This document shows, piece by piece, positions 18,961-28,636 of a DNA stretch of 64,000 nucleotides. The position numbers were made by a program, and so were the translations under genes. The notes beneath the pieces are model-generated. The model was not told the origin of the DNA. It saw only the letters and a program-made list of their open reading frames with translations, and searched no databases. The stretch covers positions 434,001 through 498,000 of the forward strand of contig NZ_QHHQ01000005.1 in the NCBI RefSeq assembly GCF_003258595.1, given 5' to 3'. Origin of the DNA: Acuticoccus sediminis. GTDB taxonomy: Bacteria; Pseudomonadota; Alphaproteobacteria; Rhizobiales; Amorphaceae. Each line of letters begins with the position of its first letter. Position 1 is the first letter of the stretch.

Positions 18961-20270
18961 TGCGTTGGATCGCTCTCGTCTTGGCCGCGGCCGTCGGCGG
19001 GTGCGGCGCCATGGACGGAATGAACCCGTTCGGCGCCAAGGACGAGCACCTTCTCGGCGACCGCACCACCGTCTTTTCCACCGCCGGACCCGAGGTCGTC
19101 GACGGAGCGGCCAAGCCCGCCTCCTTCGGCCCGGCCCGGGCGAACTCCGACTGGCCGCAGCCCGGCGGCAACGCCCAGAACGACCCCGGCCACGTCGCCT
19201 ATGACGGCGGCGGAGCGCGGGCGTGGCGCGCCTCCATCAACAGCGTGCGAAAGTCCGCCACCCGCGGCACCATGCGCCTCACGGCACGGCCGATCGTCTC
19301 CGGCGACCGCGTCTACGTCTACGCGCCCGACGGCACCGTCACGGCCCTCTCCGCCTCGGGCGGCGGGCGCGTGTGGAGCACCTCGCTGCGTCCCGAGGGC
19401 GAGCGCGACATGGCGGCGGGCGGCGGCGTGACCACCGAAGGCGGACGCGTCTACGCGGCGACCGGCTACGGCCAGGTGGTCGCGCTCAACGCCTCGGACG
19501 GCAGCGTCATCTGGACCTCCGACCTCGAGACCCCGCTTCGCGGCGCACCGACCGCCGGCGGCGGCAAGGTCTTCGTCGTGTCGCAGAAGAACCAGGTCTT
19601 CGCGGTCAACCAGGACAGCGGCGAGAAGGCGTTCGAGTACAACGGAATCCCCGAGCAGTCCGGCCTCCTCGCGGCGTCCTCGCCGGCGGTGTCGGGCGAC
19701 AAGGTGGTGATCCCCTACTCGTCGGGCGAGGTGATGGCGTTCTCCATCAACTCGGGCGAGCCGGTGTGGCAGAACTTCGTGACCCGTCCGAGCCGTTCGC
19801 TCGCCGTTGCCGGCATCAACGACGTCTCCGGCAGCCCCGTCATCGACGGCGGAACGGTCTACGCGACCGGCGTCGCGGGCAAGACGATCGCCGTCGGCCT
19901 CAACAGCGGCGACGAGGTCTGGAGCGCGAACGTCGGCTCGGCGCACACGCCGGTCGTCTCCGGCGGGTCGGTCTTCCTCGTCGACATCGGCGGGCGCATG
20001 GTCGCGCTCGACAAGTCCTCCGGCGAGACGCTGTGGGCGCGCGCCCTCCCCCGCGACAAGAAGAAGGACGCCGCCTACGCCGGTCCCGTCCTCGCGGGCA
20101 ACTCGCTCTGGGCGATCTCCAACGACGGGCGGATGGTGACCGTGGATCCGAAGTCCGGGCAGATCACGTCCGACCGCAAGATCGGCACCAAGGCCTACAC
20201 GGCCCCCATCGTCGCGGGCGGCCAGATGATCTTCGTCTCCGACGCGGGCGAGATCACCGCCCTGCGCTGA
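18960..20270 (+). CDS. bamB: Outer-membrane assembly lipoprotein, PQQ-type beta-propeller (BamB)
   Basis: A 436-residue lipoprotein with lipobox VGGC (Cys15 region) and repeated beta-propeller blades with the PQQ-like pattern of alternating Trp/Gly motifs (TALSASGGGRVWSTSL, VALNASDGSVIWTSDL, MVALDKSSGETLWARAL). BamB helps the BAM complex insert outer-membrane proteins. Its place between a YfgM-like gene and der supports the assignment. Start overlaps the upstream stop by one base. Confidence 0.9.
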   Translation: MRWIALVLAAAVGGCGAMDGMNPFGAKDEHLLGDRTTVFSTAGPEVVDGAAKPASFGPARANSDWPQPGGNAQNDPGHVAYDGGGARAWRASINSVRKSATRGTMRLTARPIVSGDRVYVYAPDGTVTALSASGGGRVWSTSLRPEGERDMAAGGGVTTEGGRVYAATGYGQVVALNASDGSVIWTSDLETPLRGAPTAGGGKVFVVSQKNQVFAVNQDSGEKAFEYNGIPEQSGLLAASSPAVSGDKVVIPYSSGEVMAFSINSGEPVWQNFVTRPSRSLAVAGINDVSGSPVIDGGTVYATGVAGKTIAVGLNSGDEVWSANVGSAHTPVVSGGSVFLVDIGGRMVALDKSSGETLWARALPRDKKKDAAYAGPVLAGNSLWAISNDGRMVTVDPKSGQITSDRKIGTKAYTAPIVAGGQMIFVSDAGEITALR

Positions 20271-20278
20271 CGCGAGGC

Positions 20279-20304
20279 AGAGCCTGCCGGCCCCGGCAGG
20301 CTCT
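20279..20304. terminator. Perfect 12-bp hairpin between convergent bamB and chemoreceptor genes
   Basis: Arms 20279-20290 and 20293-20304 are exactly complementary with a two-base spacer. There is no T-run on either side, so it is either a weak bidirectional terminator or a transcript-end stabiliser. Confidence 0.5.
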
Positions 20305-20400
20305 CCGCCGCGAATTGCGGCCCACGGTCCCGCCGCCAACGCTGCGGGCCTGCCGCCGAGCCGAGCCTCCAATCGATTGCGAGCGCTCTTCGGCCCCCGG

Positions 20401-21969
20401 TCAGACCGCCCGCATCATCTTCAGCAGATCATCCGAGTTGCGCGACAGGTTGTCGTTGGCGAGCGCGATCTCCTCGGCGCGCCCGTTCAGCACCTGCGTG
20501 GCGTCGAGGTTCGAGGCGGCGAGCGCCTCCACCTCGCTCAGCGTGCTCGCCGCGTGGCTGACGCCGGTCGCCGCGTCGTGCGCGCTGGCGGAGATCGACT
20601 GCGTCGCCGTCTGCTGCTCCTGCACGGCGGCGGCCACCTGGTCGAACGCCTCGCGGATGTCGTCGATCACGGTGGTCACCTCGCCGACGCCGGTGACGAC
20701 CTCCTTGATGAGCTTGCGGACCGCCTCGGTCTCCTCGGACACCTGATCGGTCGCCTTGGCGGTCTGGTCGGCCAGCATCTTCACCTCGTGAGCGACGACG
20801 GCGAACCCCTTGCCGGCCGGTCCCGCGCTCGCCGCCTCGATGGTGGCGTTGAGGGCGAGGAGGTTCGTCTTGTAGGCGATGCCGGAGATGGCGCCCATCA
20901 CCTCGCCAATGCGCTCGCTCGCCGCGAGGAGGTCGTCGGCGCGTCTGGCGACGCTCTTGGTCTCGTTCGCGGCGTTGGCGGCCCGCTTGGTCGAGAAGGC
21001 AATGCGGTCGTTGATCTCGGCGATGGTGGCGGTCAGCTCCTCGGCGGCGCTCGCCACCATCTGCACGTTGGCGGTCGCTTCGCTGACCGCGCTGGCGCCG
21101 GTCGACAGCATCGTGCGCGTCGACGCGGTCGCGGCAGCGATGCCGCCGACCTGCTGGCGCATGTCGACGAACGAGGACTGGATCTGCTCCAGCGCCGACT
21201 TGACGTTCATCTCGAACGTGTCCGTCGAGCGCACCTGGTTGGTGATCACCTTCCAGGTCAGGACCGTCGCGACGTAGGCGCCGTTGCTGTCGGTCAGTGC
21301 GTGGATGTCGAGGTCGAGGTTCTCCTTGCCGCCGAGGACGATCCGGGAGCGCCAGGGCATCCGCTTCGGATCGCTGAGGGCGGCGCGGATGCGGGCGGGG
21401 CCGGCGTGGAACACGTCGATGGACTGGCCCTTGATCCGGTCCAGCGGGAACGGCAGGTGGTTTTCCAGCGGCCGCAGCTCCACATAGGTCTCCTTGTTCA
21501 TGTAGTGGATACGGAAGTCGTCGTGGGGATCTGCGATCATCACCGGCACGGGAAGACTGTCGAGCACCGCCTTGAAGCGGGCGCCCTCGGTCACCTGCCG
21601 CGCGACGGCCGCGAGCGCGGACCAGGCGCGCCCCAGGCCGTCCCGCGCGTTCGCCTCGGGGATCCTGACCGCCTCCCCCGCGGCGACGGCGCCGATGGCG
21701 TGGCCGAGGGCCGCGGTCGCCCGGCCATGCAGAATGACGACACCTGCGCCGACGACGGCAAGGATGACGGCGAAGGCCGCGGCAGTGTAGAGGAGCGTCG
21801 ACTGCGCTGCAGCGATGGCCGCCGTGGCGCCGGTTTCGGTGCCCGGAAGGCTGGGAGAGCCGAGGAGGACGAGGCCCAGAGGGGCCGCGGCCGCGAGGAC
21901 TGCGAAGCCTCCCAGCATCCAGCCGAAGCCCAGGTCATTGACGATGCCGGGCTGGCGTCCGTACTGCAT
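20401..21969 (-). CDS. Methyl-accepting chemotaxis protein with PAS domain
   Basis: A 522-residue chemoreceptor. Two hydrophobic helices near the start (about residues 12-36 and 55-75) enclose a very short periplasmic loop; then a PAS domain (about 120-250: [20 protein letters not shown]), then the signalling helical hairpin whose tip reads [19 protein letters not shown], followed by [15 protein letters not shown]. The short loop and cytoplasmic PAS suggest energy/redox or metabolite sensing. No CheB/CheR tether pentapeptide is present at the C-terminus. The start at 21969 has GGAGA six bases upstream. A much longer frame continuing to 23418 is only the antisense of der. Confidence 0.92.
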   Translation of the reverse strand: MQYGRQPGIVNDLGFGWMLGGFAVLAAAAPLGLVLLGSPSLPGTETGATAAIAAAQSTLLYTAAAFAVILAVVGAGVVILHGRATAALGHAIGAVAAGEAVRIPEANARDGLGRAWSALAAVARQVTEGARFKAVLDSLPVPVMIADPHDDFRIHYMNKETYVELRPLENHLPFPLDRIKGQSIDVFHAGPARIRAALSDPKRMPWRSRIVLGGKENLDLDIHALTDSNGAYVATVLTWKVITNQVRSTDTFEMNVKSALEQIQSSFVDMRQQVGGIAAATASTRTMLSTGASAVSEATANVQMVASAAEELTATIAEINDRIAFSTKRAANAANETKSVARRADDLLAASERIGEVMGAISGIAYKTNLLALNATIEAASAGPAGKGFAVVAHEVKMLADQTAKATDQVSEETEAVRKLIKEVVTGVGEVTTVIDDIREAFDQVAAAVQEQQTATQSISASAHDAATGVSHAASTLSEVEALAASNLDATQVLNGRAEEIALANDNLSRNSDDLLKMMRAV

Positions 21970-22062
21970 GAATTTCTCCGTAGTCGGATATACCGCGAAC
22001 GATATGCTACGTCCCGGGACTTGCGCCGCGCTGGACAGGCACAACCTAGGAGTGCGTTTTAG

Positions 22063-23394
22063 ATGAAGGTCGCCATCGCCGGGCGCGCGAACGTCGGAAA
22101 GTCGACGCTGTTCAACCGCCTCGTCGGCAAACGTCTTGCCATCGTCGACGATACGCCCGGTGTCACGCGCGATCGGCGCGAGGCCGAGGCGCGTCTTCAG
22201 GACCTCACGTTCACGGTGGTCGACACCGCAGGCTTCGAGGGCGCCGACGAGGGCACCCTCGAACACCGCATGTGGGCGCAGATGGGCCGCGCGCTGGACG
22301 AGGCCGACGTCTACCTCTTCGTGGTGGACGCGCGCGCCGGCGTGACGCCGCTCGACGAGCAGCTTGCCGACGAGGTGCGCCGCCGCGGCAAGCCGGTGGT
22401 GCTCGTCGCCAACAAGGCCGAGGGGCGCAACGGCGAGGTCGCCAGCCTGGAGGCCTACAGCCTCGGCCTCGGCGACCCGATCGCGTTCTCGGCCGAGCAC
22501 GGCGACGGCCTCAGCGACCTGCGCGACGCGCTGATGGAGGCGTTCGAGTCCGTGGGCGAGCCGCTGCCCGAGGAGGACGAGGACGCCAGCAAGCCGATCA
22601 GCGTCGCGATCCTCGGCCGCCCGAACGTCGGCAAGTCGACCCTGCTCAACCAGATCATCGGGGAGGAGCGGATGCTGACCGGCCCCGAGGCCGGGCTCAC
22701 GCGCGATTCCATCACCGTGGACTTCAGCCGCGGCGAGCAGCATTTCCGCCTGGTGGACACCGCGGGCCTGCGCCGCCGCGCACGCGTCACCGAGGCGCTG
22801 GAGAAGGCCTCCACGGGCGACACCATCCGCGCCATGAAGTACGCGGAGGCCGCGATCGTCGTGCTCGATGCGACGATGCCGTTCGAGAAGCAGGACCTCA
22901 CGATCCTCGACCTCGTGGCACGCGAGGGCCGCGCGCTGGTGATCGCCTTCAACAAGTGGGACCTCGTCCCGACCCCCGACGAATCGATCCGCGCAGCGCG
23001 TGAGGCGGTGAACCGGCTGATCCCGCAGGCGGCGGGCATCCGTGTCGTTCCGGTGTCCGCGCTGTCGGGTCGCGGTGTCGACAAGCTGATGGCGACGGTG
23101 GGCGACGCGGTGGAGCGGTGGTCGACCCGCATCTCCACCGGCAAGCTCAACCGCTGGCTCGAGATGGCGACGCAGCGGCACGCGCCGCCGGCGGTCTCCG
23201 GCCGCCGCATCAAGATCCGCTACATGACGCAGGCGAAGTCCCGTCCGCCGACGTTCATCGCCTTCTGCTCGCGTCCCGACGCGCTGCCGGATTCCTACAA
23301 GCGCTACCTCATCAACAGTCTGCGCGAGACGTTCGACATGCCGGGCGTCCCCATCCGCCTCCTCCTGCGCAAGGGCGACAACCCGTACGCATAG
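22063..23394 (+). CDS. der: Ribosome assembly GTPase Der (EngA)
   Basis: A 443-residue protein with two tandem GTPase domains and a C-terminal KH-like domain, acting in 50S subunit maturation. Domain 1 has P-loop GRANVGKS (residues 7-14), DTAGFEG and NKAE; domain 2 has [19 protein letters not shown] and NKWD. The KH-like end reads [18 protein letters not shown] and ends [20 protein letters not shown]. The first P-loop has Ala where Der usually has Pro. It follows bamB in orientation but with a minus-strand gene between, so it has its own promoter. Confidence 0.97.
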   Translation: MKVAIAGRANVGKSTLFNRLVGKRLAIVDDTPGVTRDRREAEARLQDLTFTVVDTAGFEGADEGTLEHRMWAQMGRALDEADVYLFVVDARAGVTPLDEQLADEVRRRGKPVVLVANKAEGRNGEVASLEAYSLGLGDPIAFSAEHGDGLSDLRDALMEAFESVGEPLPEEDEDASKPISVAILGRPNVGKSTLLNQIIGEERMLTGPEAGLTRDSITVDFSRGEQHFRLVDTAGLRRRARVTEALEKASTGDTIRAMKYAEAAIVVLDATMPFEKQDLTILDLVAREGRALVIAFNKWDLVPTPDESIRAAREAVNRLIPQAAGIRVVPVSALSGRGVDKLMATVGDAVERWSTRISTGKLNRWLEMATQRHAPPAVSGRRIKIRYMTQAKSRPPTFIAFCSRPDALPDSYKRYLINSLRETFDMPGVPIRLLLRKGDNPYA

Positions 23395-23478
23395 GCGTCG
23401 CGGGCCCGCCCACGCCACGGCGCGGACCCGGCGTGCCTCGGTCGCTCGCTCCGGTCGGACGTACCGCCCGACCCGCCG

Positions 23479-26124
23479 TCAGCTTGCGAGGCGGGCCCGC
23501 GGCTCGCCGGCGAGCGGCAGGCGCGCGGCGAACACCGTGCCGGTCGGCCCGGTCATCTCGAGCGCGAGGGAGCCGCCGAGGCCGCGCATGATCTGGCGGG
23601 AGATGGCGAGGCCGAGGCCCGCCCCGGCGAGGCCATGCGGCGCCGTCCCGCTGACGAACTTGCCGAAGAGGCGCGGCTGGATCTCCGACGCGATGCCGGG
23701 GCCGCGGTCGCGCACGCGCAGGACGGCCGTCCCGTACTCGGTCGCGGCGCTGATCACCACCGGCCCGTCGCCGCAGAACTTGATGGCGTTGGACAGGAGG
23801 TTGACGAGCACCTGCTTCAGCCGGTCCGCGTCGGCCCTCACGTAGACCGGCCCGGTCGCGTCGACGCGGATGGCGACGCCCTGGCGCTGGGCGAAGCCGT
23901 CCATCACGGCGGCCGCCTCGGCGATGGCGGCGGCCGCGTCGATGCGCTCCATCTGGATCGGCGCGACGCCCGCCTCGAGGCGCGACAGGTCGAGGATATC
24001 GTCGAGGAGGCGCGTCAGGCGGCGGCTCTCCTCCAGGATGATGTCGACGAACCGCGCCGCCCGGTCCGGGTCCAGCGATCCCTCGCGCAGGAGCTCGGCG
24101 AAGGAGCGGACCGCCGTCACCGGGGTGCGCATCTCGTGGCTGACGCGGCTCAGGAAGTCGTCCTTCTCCGCGAGCAGGGCCTTCAGGGAGGCGTTGGTGC
24201 CGGCGAGCTCGGCGGTCGTGCGCTCGAGCTCCAGCGACCGGATGTCGAGCTGGCGGGCCGCCTCGATCGCCTCCTGCGTCTCGCGCAGCAGCGTGATGGC
24301 GGCGTCCACGGCGAGCGGCTCGCCGATCGCGATCTGCGTCACCAGCGTATGCGCCGACGAGGTGCCGACGGCGAAGGCGAGTTCCCGCTCGACCTGTGCG
24401 ATCAGCGTGCTGTCGGCCGCTTCGTCGGTGGTGGTGCGCATCGCCGCGAAGACCTCGTCGGCGCGCTGCGGGCCGAGGATGCGACGGGCGAGGCGCATCA
24501 GCTCGCGCCGGCTGGCCGAGCGGCGCAGCGTCGGCTCGGCCCCGCCGCGGCGCAGCGCGTCGACGAAGACCGTCGCCTGCAGCTCGTCGACCACGCCGCC
24601 GGCGGTGGCGAGCGACACGACGAGGTAGACCATCACGTTGAGGCCGATGGAGATGGACGCGCCGAAGACGAGGGGGTCGACCGCGTCGGGCCCGAAGAGG
24701 TGGTCCGGCGGCAGCAGGACCGACCGGGCGAAGTCCACCAGCTCGGTGCCGACGCCGAAGCTCGGCAGCAGGAGGAGCGCGACCCAGAGGGCGGCCCCGG
24801 TCGCGAGGCCGGCGGTCGCGCCGTAGCGGTTCGCCCGGCGCCAGAAGAGGCCGACGATGAGAGCCGGTGCAAACTGGCCGACACCCGCGAAGGCGATGAG
24901 GCCGATGGAGGCGAGGCCCCCGCCGGAGCCGTGCGCCTCCGCGTAGAGGGTGCCGAGGCCGATGACGCCGGCGATGGCGATCCGGCGGGTGACGAGGACC
25001 GCCGCGCCGATGCCGCCGGGCCGGTTGACGCGCCCGACGAGGAGCGGGGCGACGAGGTGGTTGGAGATCATCACCGCCAGCGCCAGCGAGGCGACGATGA
25101 CCATCGAGGTCGCCGCCGACAGCCCGCCGACGAATGCCCCGAGGGCGAGGAACATCGAGTCCCGGGCGAGCGGCAGGGTGAGGACGTAGAGGTCCGGCTC
25201 GGCGCCGGCGGGGAGCGCGATGAGCCCGGCCGCCGCGATCGGCACCGCCGCGAGCGTGAGAAGGAACAGGTATAGGGGAAAGAGCCAGGAGGCGACGGTG
25301 ATGTGGTCCTCGGACCGGTTCTCGACCACCGCCACCTGGAACTGCCGCGGCAGGCATATGATGGCGGCGGCGGAGAGCAGCAGGAGCGTGGTCCACCGCG
25401 CGCCGTCGCCCGGGTCGAACGCGCTGATCGCGTCGAGCGCCGTCTCGCCGTTGCCGAACAGCGATCCGGCGGCGGGCGGCTCCATCAGGACCAGCATCGC
25501 GAGGATCGCCACCGCGAGGAGCGCCGCCAGCTTGACGATGGACTCGAACGCGATCGCGGCGACGATGCCCGGCTGGCTCTCGTCGGCGTTCACCCGGCGC
25601 GTGCCGAAGACGATGACGAAGAACACCATCGTGGCGGCGACCCAGAAGGCGGTGCCCGCCCCGTCGGCCTGCCCGCCGGAGAGGACGACGAAGGAGCGGC
25701 GGATGGCGATGAGCTGGAGCGCGATGTAGGGCGTGATCGAGGCGAGCGCGATCACCGTCACGAGCACCGCGACGGCGCGGCTCTTGCCGTAGCGGGCGGA
25801 CATGAAGTCGGCGATGGACGTGATGCGCTGCGCCTTGGCGATGCGCACCATCTTGGGCAGGAACAGCCACCCCGCCATCAGCGCGAGCGTCGGGCCGATG
25901 TAGATGGTGACGAACTCGATCCCCGAGCGCGACGCGGTGCCGACCGCGCCGAAGAAGGTCCAGGAGGTGCAGTAGACCGCCAGTGACAGGGTGTAGACGA
26001 TCGGCGAGGCGAGGAACTTCGCCCGCCCCTCGACGGCGAGGCGGTCGGTGATGAAGGCGACGAGGAATAGGAGCGCGAGGTAGACCCCGCCGACGCTGAC
26101 GACGAGGGGTGCGCTGAGCGTCAT
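23479..26124 (-). CDS. Sodium:solute-symporter-type sensor histidine kinase (CbrA-like)
   Basis: An 881-residue fusion. Residues 1 to about 500 are an SSS-type transporter domain with about 13 membrane helices (RITSIADFMSARYGKSR is the family signature region). Next is a STAC linker (LARRILGPQRADEVF ... AFAVGTSSAHTLV), a coiled segment, then HisKA with H-box SRVSHEMRTPV (His663) and HATPase boxes NLLSNAIKF, DRGPGI and GAGLGLAISRQIM. There is no PAS domain, unlike some CbrA proteins. CbrA-type kinases sense or carry a substrate to control carbon use. It overlaps the small membrane gene upstream by 4 bases; a single-domain response regulator and XRE regulator precede it in the same operon, and an ABC importer is divergent. 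Confidence 0.92.
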   Translation of the reverse strand: MTLSAPLVVSVGGVYLALLFLVAFITDRLAVEGRAKFLASPIVYTLSLAVYCTSWTFFGAVGTASRSGIEFVTIYIGPTLALMAGWLFLPKMVRIAKAQRITSIADFMSARYGKSRAVAVLVTVIALASITPYIALQLIAIRRSFVVLSGGQADGAGTAFWVAATMVFFVIVFGTRRVNADESQPGIVAAIAFESIVKLAALLAVAILAMLVLMEPPAAGSLFGNGETALDAISAFDPGDGARWTTLLLLSAAAIICLPRQFQVAVVENRSEDHITVASWLFPLYLFLLTLAAVPIAAAGLIALPAGAEPDLYVLTLPLARDSMFLALGAFVGGLSAATSMVIVASLALAVMISNHLVAPLLVGRVNRPGGIGAAVLVTRRIAIAGVIGLGTLYAEAHGSGGGLASIGLIAFAGVGQFAPALIVGLFWRRANRYGATAGLATGAALWVALLLLPSFGVGTELVDFARSVLLPPDHLFGPDAVDPLVFGASISIGLNVMVYLVVSLATAGGVVDELQATVFVDALRRGGAEPTLRRSASRRELMRLARRILGPQRADEVFAAMRTTTDEAADSTLIAQVERELAFAVGTSSAHTLVTQIAIGEPLAVDAAITLLRETQEAIEAARQLDIRSLELERTTAELAGTNASLKALLAEKDDFLSRVSHEMRTPVTAVRSFAELLREGSLDPDRAARFVDIILEESRRLTRLLDDILDLSRLEAGVAPIQMERIDAAAAIAEAAAVMDGFAQRQGVAIRVDATGPVYVRADADRLKQVLVNLLSNAIKFCGDGPVVISAATEYGTAVLRVRDRGPGIASEIQPRLFGKFVSGTAPHGLAGAGLGLAISRQIMRGLGGSLALEMTGPTGTVFAARLPLAGEPRARLAS

Positions 26125-26516
26125 CGCGTCCGCCGGGCGAAGATGTAGGTCAGGCCGATGCCGATGAGCCAGACGGCGAAGACGTAGATCAGGATCGCCG
26201 GCACCTCGAGGATGCGCAGCGGGCGGTCGATGGCGATAAGCGCGGTGGGCGTGAAGAGGACCGGGCCGGCGAGCGCGACGATGACGCGAGCGTCGGCCCG
26301 CCCGCCCCGCCGTGGCGGCGGCGGTGCGGACCAGGCCTCGGGGGACTGCCCGTCCTGGCCCGCCGGCGGGAGATCGCCGACCGGCGGCCGCGCGGCGCCC
26401 TCCGAGGCAGCGAGGTCGTTCGCGGCGGCCGGCGCGACCTCGGCGCCGGACGCACCCGGCACGCGGTCGGGCGGCGCGTCGTCCTGCCGGTCGGTCGGGG
26501 GCGGCGCGGGGATCAC
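26121..26516 (-). CDS. Small membrane protein coupled to the SSS kinase (CbrX-like position)
   Basis: A 131-residue protein: the first 75 residues are Pro/Ala/Asp-rich and probably disordered, and the last 55 hold two hydrophobic helices (VIVALAGPVLFTPTALIAI and IPAILIY-type segment ending IGLTYIFARRTR). It overlaps the response-regulator gene at its start and the kinase gene at its end, both by 4 bases. In Pseudomonas a small two-helix protein, CbrX, is translationally coupled to cbrA in the same place. The relationship here rests on position and topology only. Confidence 0.6.
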   Translation of the reverse strand: MIPAPPPTDRQDDAPPDRVPGASGAEVAPAAANDLAASEGAARPPVGDLPPAGQDGQSPEAWSAPPPPRRGGRADARVIVALAGPVLFTPTALIAIDRPLRILEVPAILIYVFAVWLIGIGLTYIFARRTR

Positions 26517-26863
26517 GGGGCGGCGAGGCCGCGGACCGTCTCCATCAGCTCGCTGTTGGAGAACGGCTTCGAGACGAACGCGTCGACGCCCATCTTCAGC
26601 ATGCGCTCCCGGTCCTCCTTCTGCCCCTTGGCGGTGAGGACGCAGATCTTGGGCCGCTGGGCGAGCGCGAGCACGTCGCGCGCGATGTCGAACCCGGAGC
26701 GGCCGGGCAGCATGATGTCGAGCACGAGGAGATCGCAGCCGCCGACCGCCGCGCCGGCGTCGGCGCCGCTCGCAACGACGGTGACCTGATGGCCCTCCCG
26801 CTCCAGCAGGAAGGTCACCGCCTCGGCGATATGGGGCTCGTCTTCCACCACGAGAACGCGCAT
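26513..26863 (-). CDS. Single-domain response regulator
   Basis: A 116-residue stand-alone receiver (CheY-like). The acidic pocket VEDE, phospho-acceptor D49 in LLVLDIMLPG, and conserved Thr/Lys switch residues (VLTAKGQ and SKPFSN) are present; there is no output domain. I start it at 26863 (MRVLVVEDE) because GGAAGGGG lies upstream and this is one base after the stop of the XRE gene. It probably relays phosphate from the adjacent SSS kinase, perhaps toward the XRE/H-box regulator upstream; that route is inference. Confidence 0.88.
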   Translation of the reverse strand: MRVLVVEDEPHIAEAVTFLLEREGHQVTVVASGADAGAAVGGCDLLVLDIMLPGRSGFDIARDVLALAQRPKICVLTAKGQKEDRERMLKMGVDAFVSKPFSNSELMETVRGLAAP

Positions 26864-26864
26864 C

Positions 26865-28262
26865 TCAGGCCCCTTCCGCGCCGTGGGCGCGCTGCTGGCA
26901 GGCAGGCCGCTTGCACGACAGGCACTCGTATCCGGCAAAGGTGATCACGCTGTCGCGGTGCGAGGCGAAGGCATCGCCGTAGACAACGGCCCCGGCGTGC
27001 TCGGCGGCGACCCCCAGCATGATGGCGAAGCGCGTCGGCGGCTGGGCCTGACGGCGCGGCGTCTTCTCCACCGCGCGGGCGATCAGCAGGAACCGCTCGC
27101 CGCCTAGGTCCACCATCTGCGACAGCGTGCGGCCGGGCTGGGCGAAGGTCTCGTAGACCACCCAGAGCGGGCAGGCGCCGAAGAGGGGCAGGCGAAGCTC
27201 GGTCGTGGAGAGGCGCTTCGAGACGGTGCCGGCGGGGTCGACCCGCAGGAACGCGAAGGGCACCCCCTCCTCCCCCGGCCGGCGCAGCGTGGCGAGGCGG
27301 TGGGCCACCTGCTCGAAGCTCGCGCCGAAGCGGGCGGAGAGGTCGTCGAGGTCGTAGCGCGCCTCGAGCGCGGCCTCCCGGAACGGGCGGTAGGGCATCA
27401 TCGCCGCGCCGGCGGCGTAGCGCCAGATCGCGCCGCGGGCGCGCCGTTCGGCCCCTTCGGTGCGGAACTCGTGATCGCCGATGACGTCGTCGACGACGGT
27501 CGGGAAGCGCTCCTCCACCGCCCGCCGGGCTGCCGCAAAGCGTTCGCTCGGAAGGCCCGCGAGGCCGGGCAGCGGGTGCGCCTCGAGCAGCGTCTCGATG
27601 GTGCCGAAATAGTTGTTGTTGTCGTGCAGGAAAGCGTCGACCTCGCGCACGTCCGCGCCGGCGGCGTCCGCGGTGGTGCCCGACTGCAGCGCGGCGATCA
27701 TGTCGCGCGCGACGTCCGTCAGGCGGGCGCTCTCGGCGACGACGGTCCCGGTGAAGCGCTCGCGCTGGGCCTCGTCGAGGAGCGCGTCGTCGGAGAGGAT
27801 CTCGGCCGCTGAGCGGATCGAGGTGATGCGTGACAGGATGTCGTGCGCGAAGGAGGTCCACTGCGGGTCGCGCGCGAAGCGGTCGGCGAGGCGGAAGGCG
27901 CGCGCCTCGGCGGTGATGGCGCGGGTATGGAGTTCCAGCACCACCCTCGCCCACTCCGGCGAGAAGGCGACGAGGGGCGCGGCCATGCCGGGGGGCGCCG
28001 CGTCGATCCGCTGGGCGATCTCGTGCAGGTCGGAGGCGAGGCGGTCGTCGCTGACGGCGGTGAAGGCGTCCGTCGGCACGCCGAGGCGCTCGGCGATGCG
28101 CTTCAGCAGCCGGCCGCCGATCTGCCGCTTGTCGCTCTCGATGAGGGAGAGGTAGGCGGGTGAGACGCCGATGGAGGATGCGAGGTCGCGCTGCGTCACA
28201 CCGCGCGTTCGCCGTTGCGACCTGATGCGGTCGCCAATTGGTACGCGCTGCACCGTTGCCAT
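26865..28262 (-). CDS. XRE regulator with kinase-like H-box and DUF2083-type C-terminus (ScfR-like)
   Basis: A 465-residue regulator. Residues about 9-63 are an XRE helix-turn-helix (QRDLASSIGVSPAYLSLIES). Residues about 133-190 read like a histidine-kinase dimerisation helix pair, with His140 in SFAHDILSRITSIRSAAEIL and no ATPase domain after it. The C-terminal half resembles the DUF2083/ScfR regulators of short-chain acyl metabolism and ends in a Cys cluster (C447, C450, C455 in CLSCKRPACQ). It heads the operon that continues with the receiver, small membrane protein and SSS kinase. Start ATG 28262 has AGGGAG ten bases upstream. DUF2083 and the ligand class are family-level inference; the H-box is my reading. 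Confidence 0.75.
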   Translation of the reverse strand: MATVQRVPIGDRIRSQRRTRGVTQRDLASSIGVSPAYLSLIESDKRQIGGRLLKRIAERLGVPTDAFTAVSDDRLASDLHEIAQRIDAAPPGMAAPLVAFSPEWARVVLELHTRAITAEARAFRLADRFARDPQWTSFAHDILSRITSIRSAAEILSDDALLDEAQRERFTGTVVAESARLTDVARDMIAALQSGTTADAAGADVREVDAFLHDNNNYFGTIETLLEAHPLPGLAGLPSERFAAARRAVEERFPTVVDDVIGDHEFRTEGAERRARGAIWRYAAGAAMMPYRPFREAALEARYDLDDLSARFGASFEQVAHRLATLRRPGEEGVPFAFLRVDPAGTVSKRLSTTELRLPLFGACPLWVVYETFAQPGRTLSQMVDLGGERFLLIARAVEKTPRRQAQPPTRFAIMLGVAAEHAGAVVYGDAFASHRDSVITFAGYECLSCKRPACQQRAHGAEGA

Positions 28263-28636
28263 GCGCGCTGAACTCCCTAGTGCCGGGCCCGCCGTCCTTG
28301 CACGGACGGTCTTGGCGGACGGCCAATCGTTATTTGTCGGCGGGCGGGCAATCGCCGGCTGAAATGCCGTCGGCCTGGCCCCGCCCCCACCGCGCTTTGT
28401 CAACGCGTTGAATGTTTACAGTGCAGATTTACAGCGGGTTTGCAACCTTAACGGTGGAGTTGCACTGCAGTCTTCGGCGCGTTGGGGTCACGAATTTACA
28501 TTGCAATGCAGCATTTCGCCGCAACTTTACAGAGTTTTGACAACGGCGACCGCTCAGGTTGTAGCGAGAACGGATTGTGGCGATACAGGACGACGTGGAA
28601 TGGGGCGGCACAGCCCCACCCGAGGGAGGAAATTGA
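28263..28636. promoter_or_regulatory. Divergent control region between XRE regulator and ABC importer operons
   Basis: A 374-bp gap that is clearly richer in A/T than its flanks from about 28400 on. It contains an 11-bp element repeated directly at 28460-28470 and 28501-28511 (TTGCAxTGCAG, centres 41 bp apart, about four helical turns), further TTGCAA-like half-sites near 28440 and 28516, and repeated TTTACAG blocks at about 28415, 28427 and 28525. The importer gene has a strong ribosome site (GAGGGAGGAAA) before ATG 28637. RamB/ScfR-type regulators bind TTTGCAAA-like sites, so this is the natural operator candidate. Confidence 0.5.

Noticed and set aside
20401-23418. A 1005-codon open frame on the minus strand extending the chemoreceptor
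   Set aside because: The part beyond 21969 is the antisense of der, which has clear GTPase motifs on the plus strand. The receptor has its own ATG with a good ribosome site at 21969.
28263-28636. Sigma-54 promoter for the ABC operon
   Set aside because: No TGGCAC-N5-TTGCA pair with correct spacing was found; the TTGCA copies occur in a different repeat pattern.
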